Positions 16,935 to 16,948 of a stretch of DNA of 16,948 nucleotides are shown in pieces. This stretch comes from an uncultured Porphyromonadaceae bacterium (GTDB taxonomy: Bacteria; Bacteroidota; Bacteroidia; Bacteroidales; Muribaculaceae). Under the pieces are notes generated by a model that saw only the letters and a list, made by a program, of their open reading frames with translations, ran no database searches and was not told where the DNA came from. Numbering within the stretch: position 1 is the first letter of the stretch; every line of letters begins with the position of its first letter. The position numbers were made by a program, and so were the translations under genes. Location of the stretch: NCBI GenBank assembly GCA_947174735.1, contig CAMWKC010000016.1, positions 1-16,948 on the forward strand, in the 5' to 3' direction.

Positions 16935-16948
16935 CAAGTATTTTAGCC

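Overview
The window looks like part of a gut-type Bacteroidales genome. It holds a SusC/SusD-type polysaccharide utilisation locus (PUL), an exact Bacteroidetes-type promoter (TTTG, 20 bp, TAnnTTTG) upstream of a channel gene, and a REP/RAYT system. Muribaculaceae is my guess at family level, from REP style and moderate GC; that is inference.

Positions 1 to about 14000 are a divergent arabinose/galactose-targeting PUL. On the minus strand, transcribed towards position 1, lie a lipoprotein GH127 beta-L-arabinofuranosidase (6627-4180), a SusC/RagA TonB-dependent transporter (4122-1114) and a SusD-like glycan-binding lipoprotein (from 1092, cut by the window edge). On the plus strand lie a GH97 retaining-type alpha-galactosidase/beta-L-arabinopyranosidase interrupted by one in-frame TAA (6937-8946), a GH43 enzyme with discoidin and LamG-like modules (8954-11353) and a second GH127 with an ordinary signal peptide (11575-13989). 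The likely logic is surface capture and trimming by SusCD plus the lipoprotein GH127, import, then debranching of arabinofuranosyl and galactosyl/arabinopyranosyl groups in the periplasm. Plausible substrates are arabinogalactan, pectic side chains or extensin-type glycans. No regulator gene is present in the window.

The two arms are separated by 309 bp holding the most striking structure here. Four copies of a 14-bp motif are arranged as two direct repeats 22 bp apart and two inverted copies 22 bp apart. Candidate -7 boxes for both directions lie at the same distance on each side. All six elements share one centre of symmetry at 6807.5, which suggests one transcription factor array firing both arms.

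After a 19-bp perfect inverted repeat (a shared terminator for convergent genes) comes a YbdG/MscS-type mechanosensitive channel on the minus strand (15280-14090). The remainder, 15390-16948, is a REP/RAYT module. A Y1-HUH transposase (16733-15762, minus) with an extra C-terminal domain is flanked by REP palindromes in inverted orientation, with a 78-bp tandem REP array on one side.
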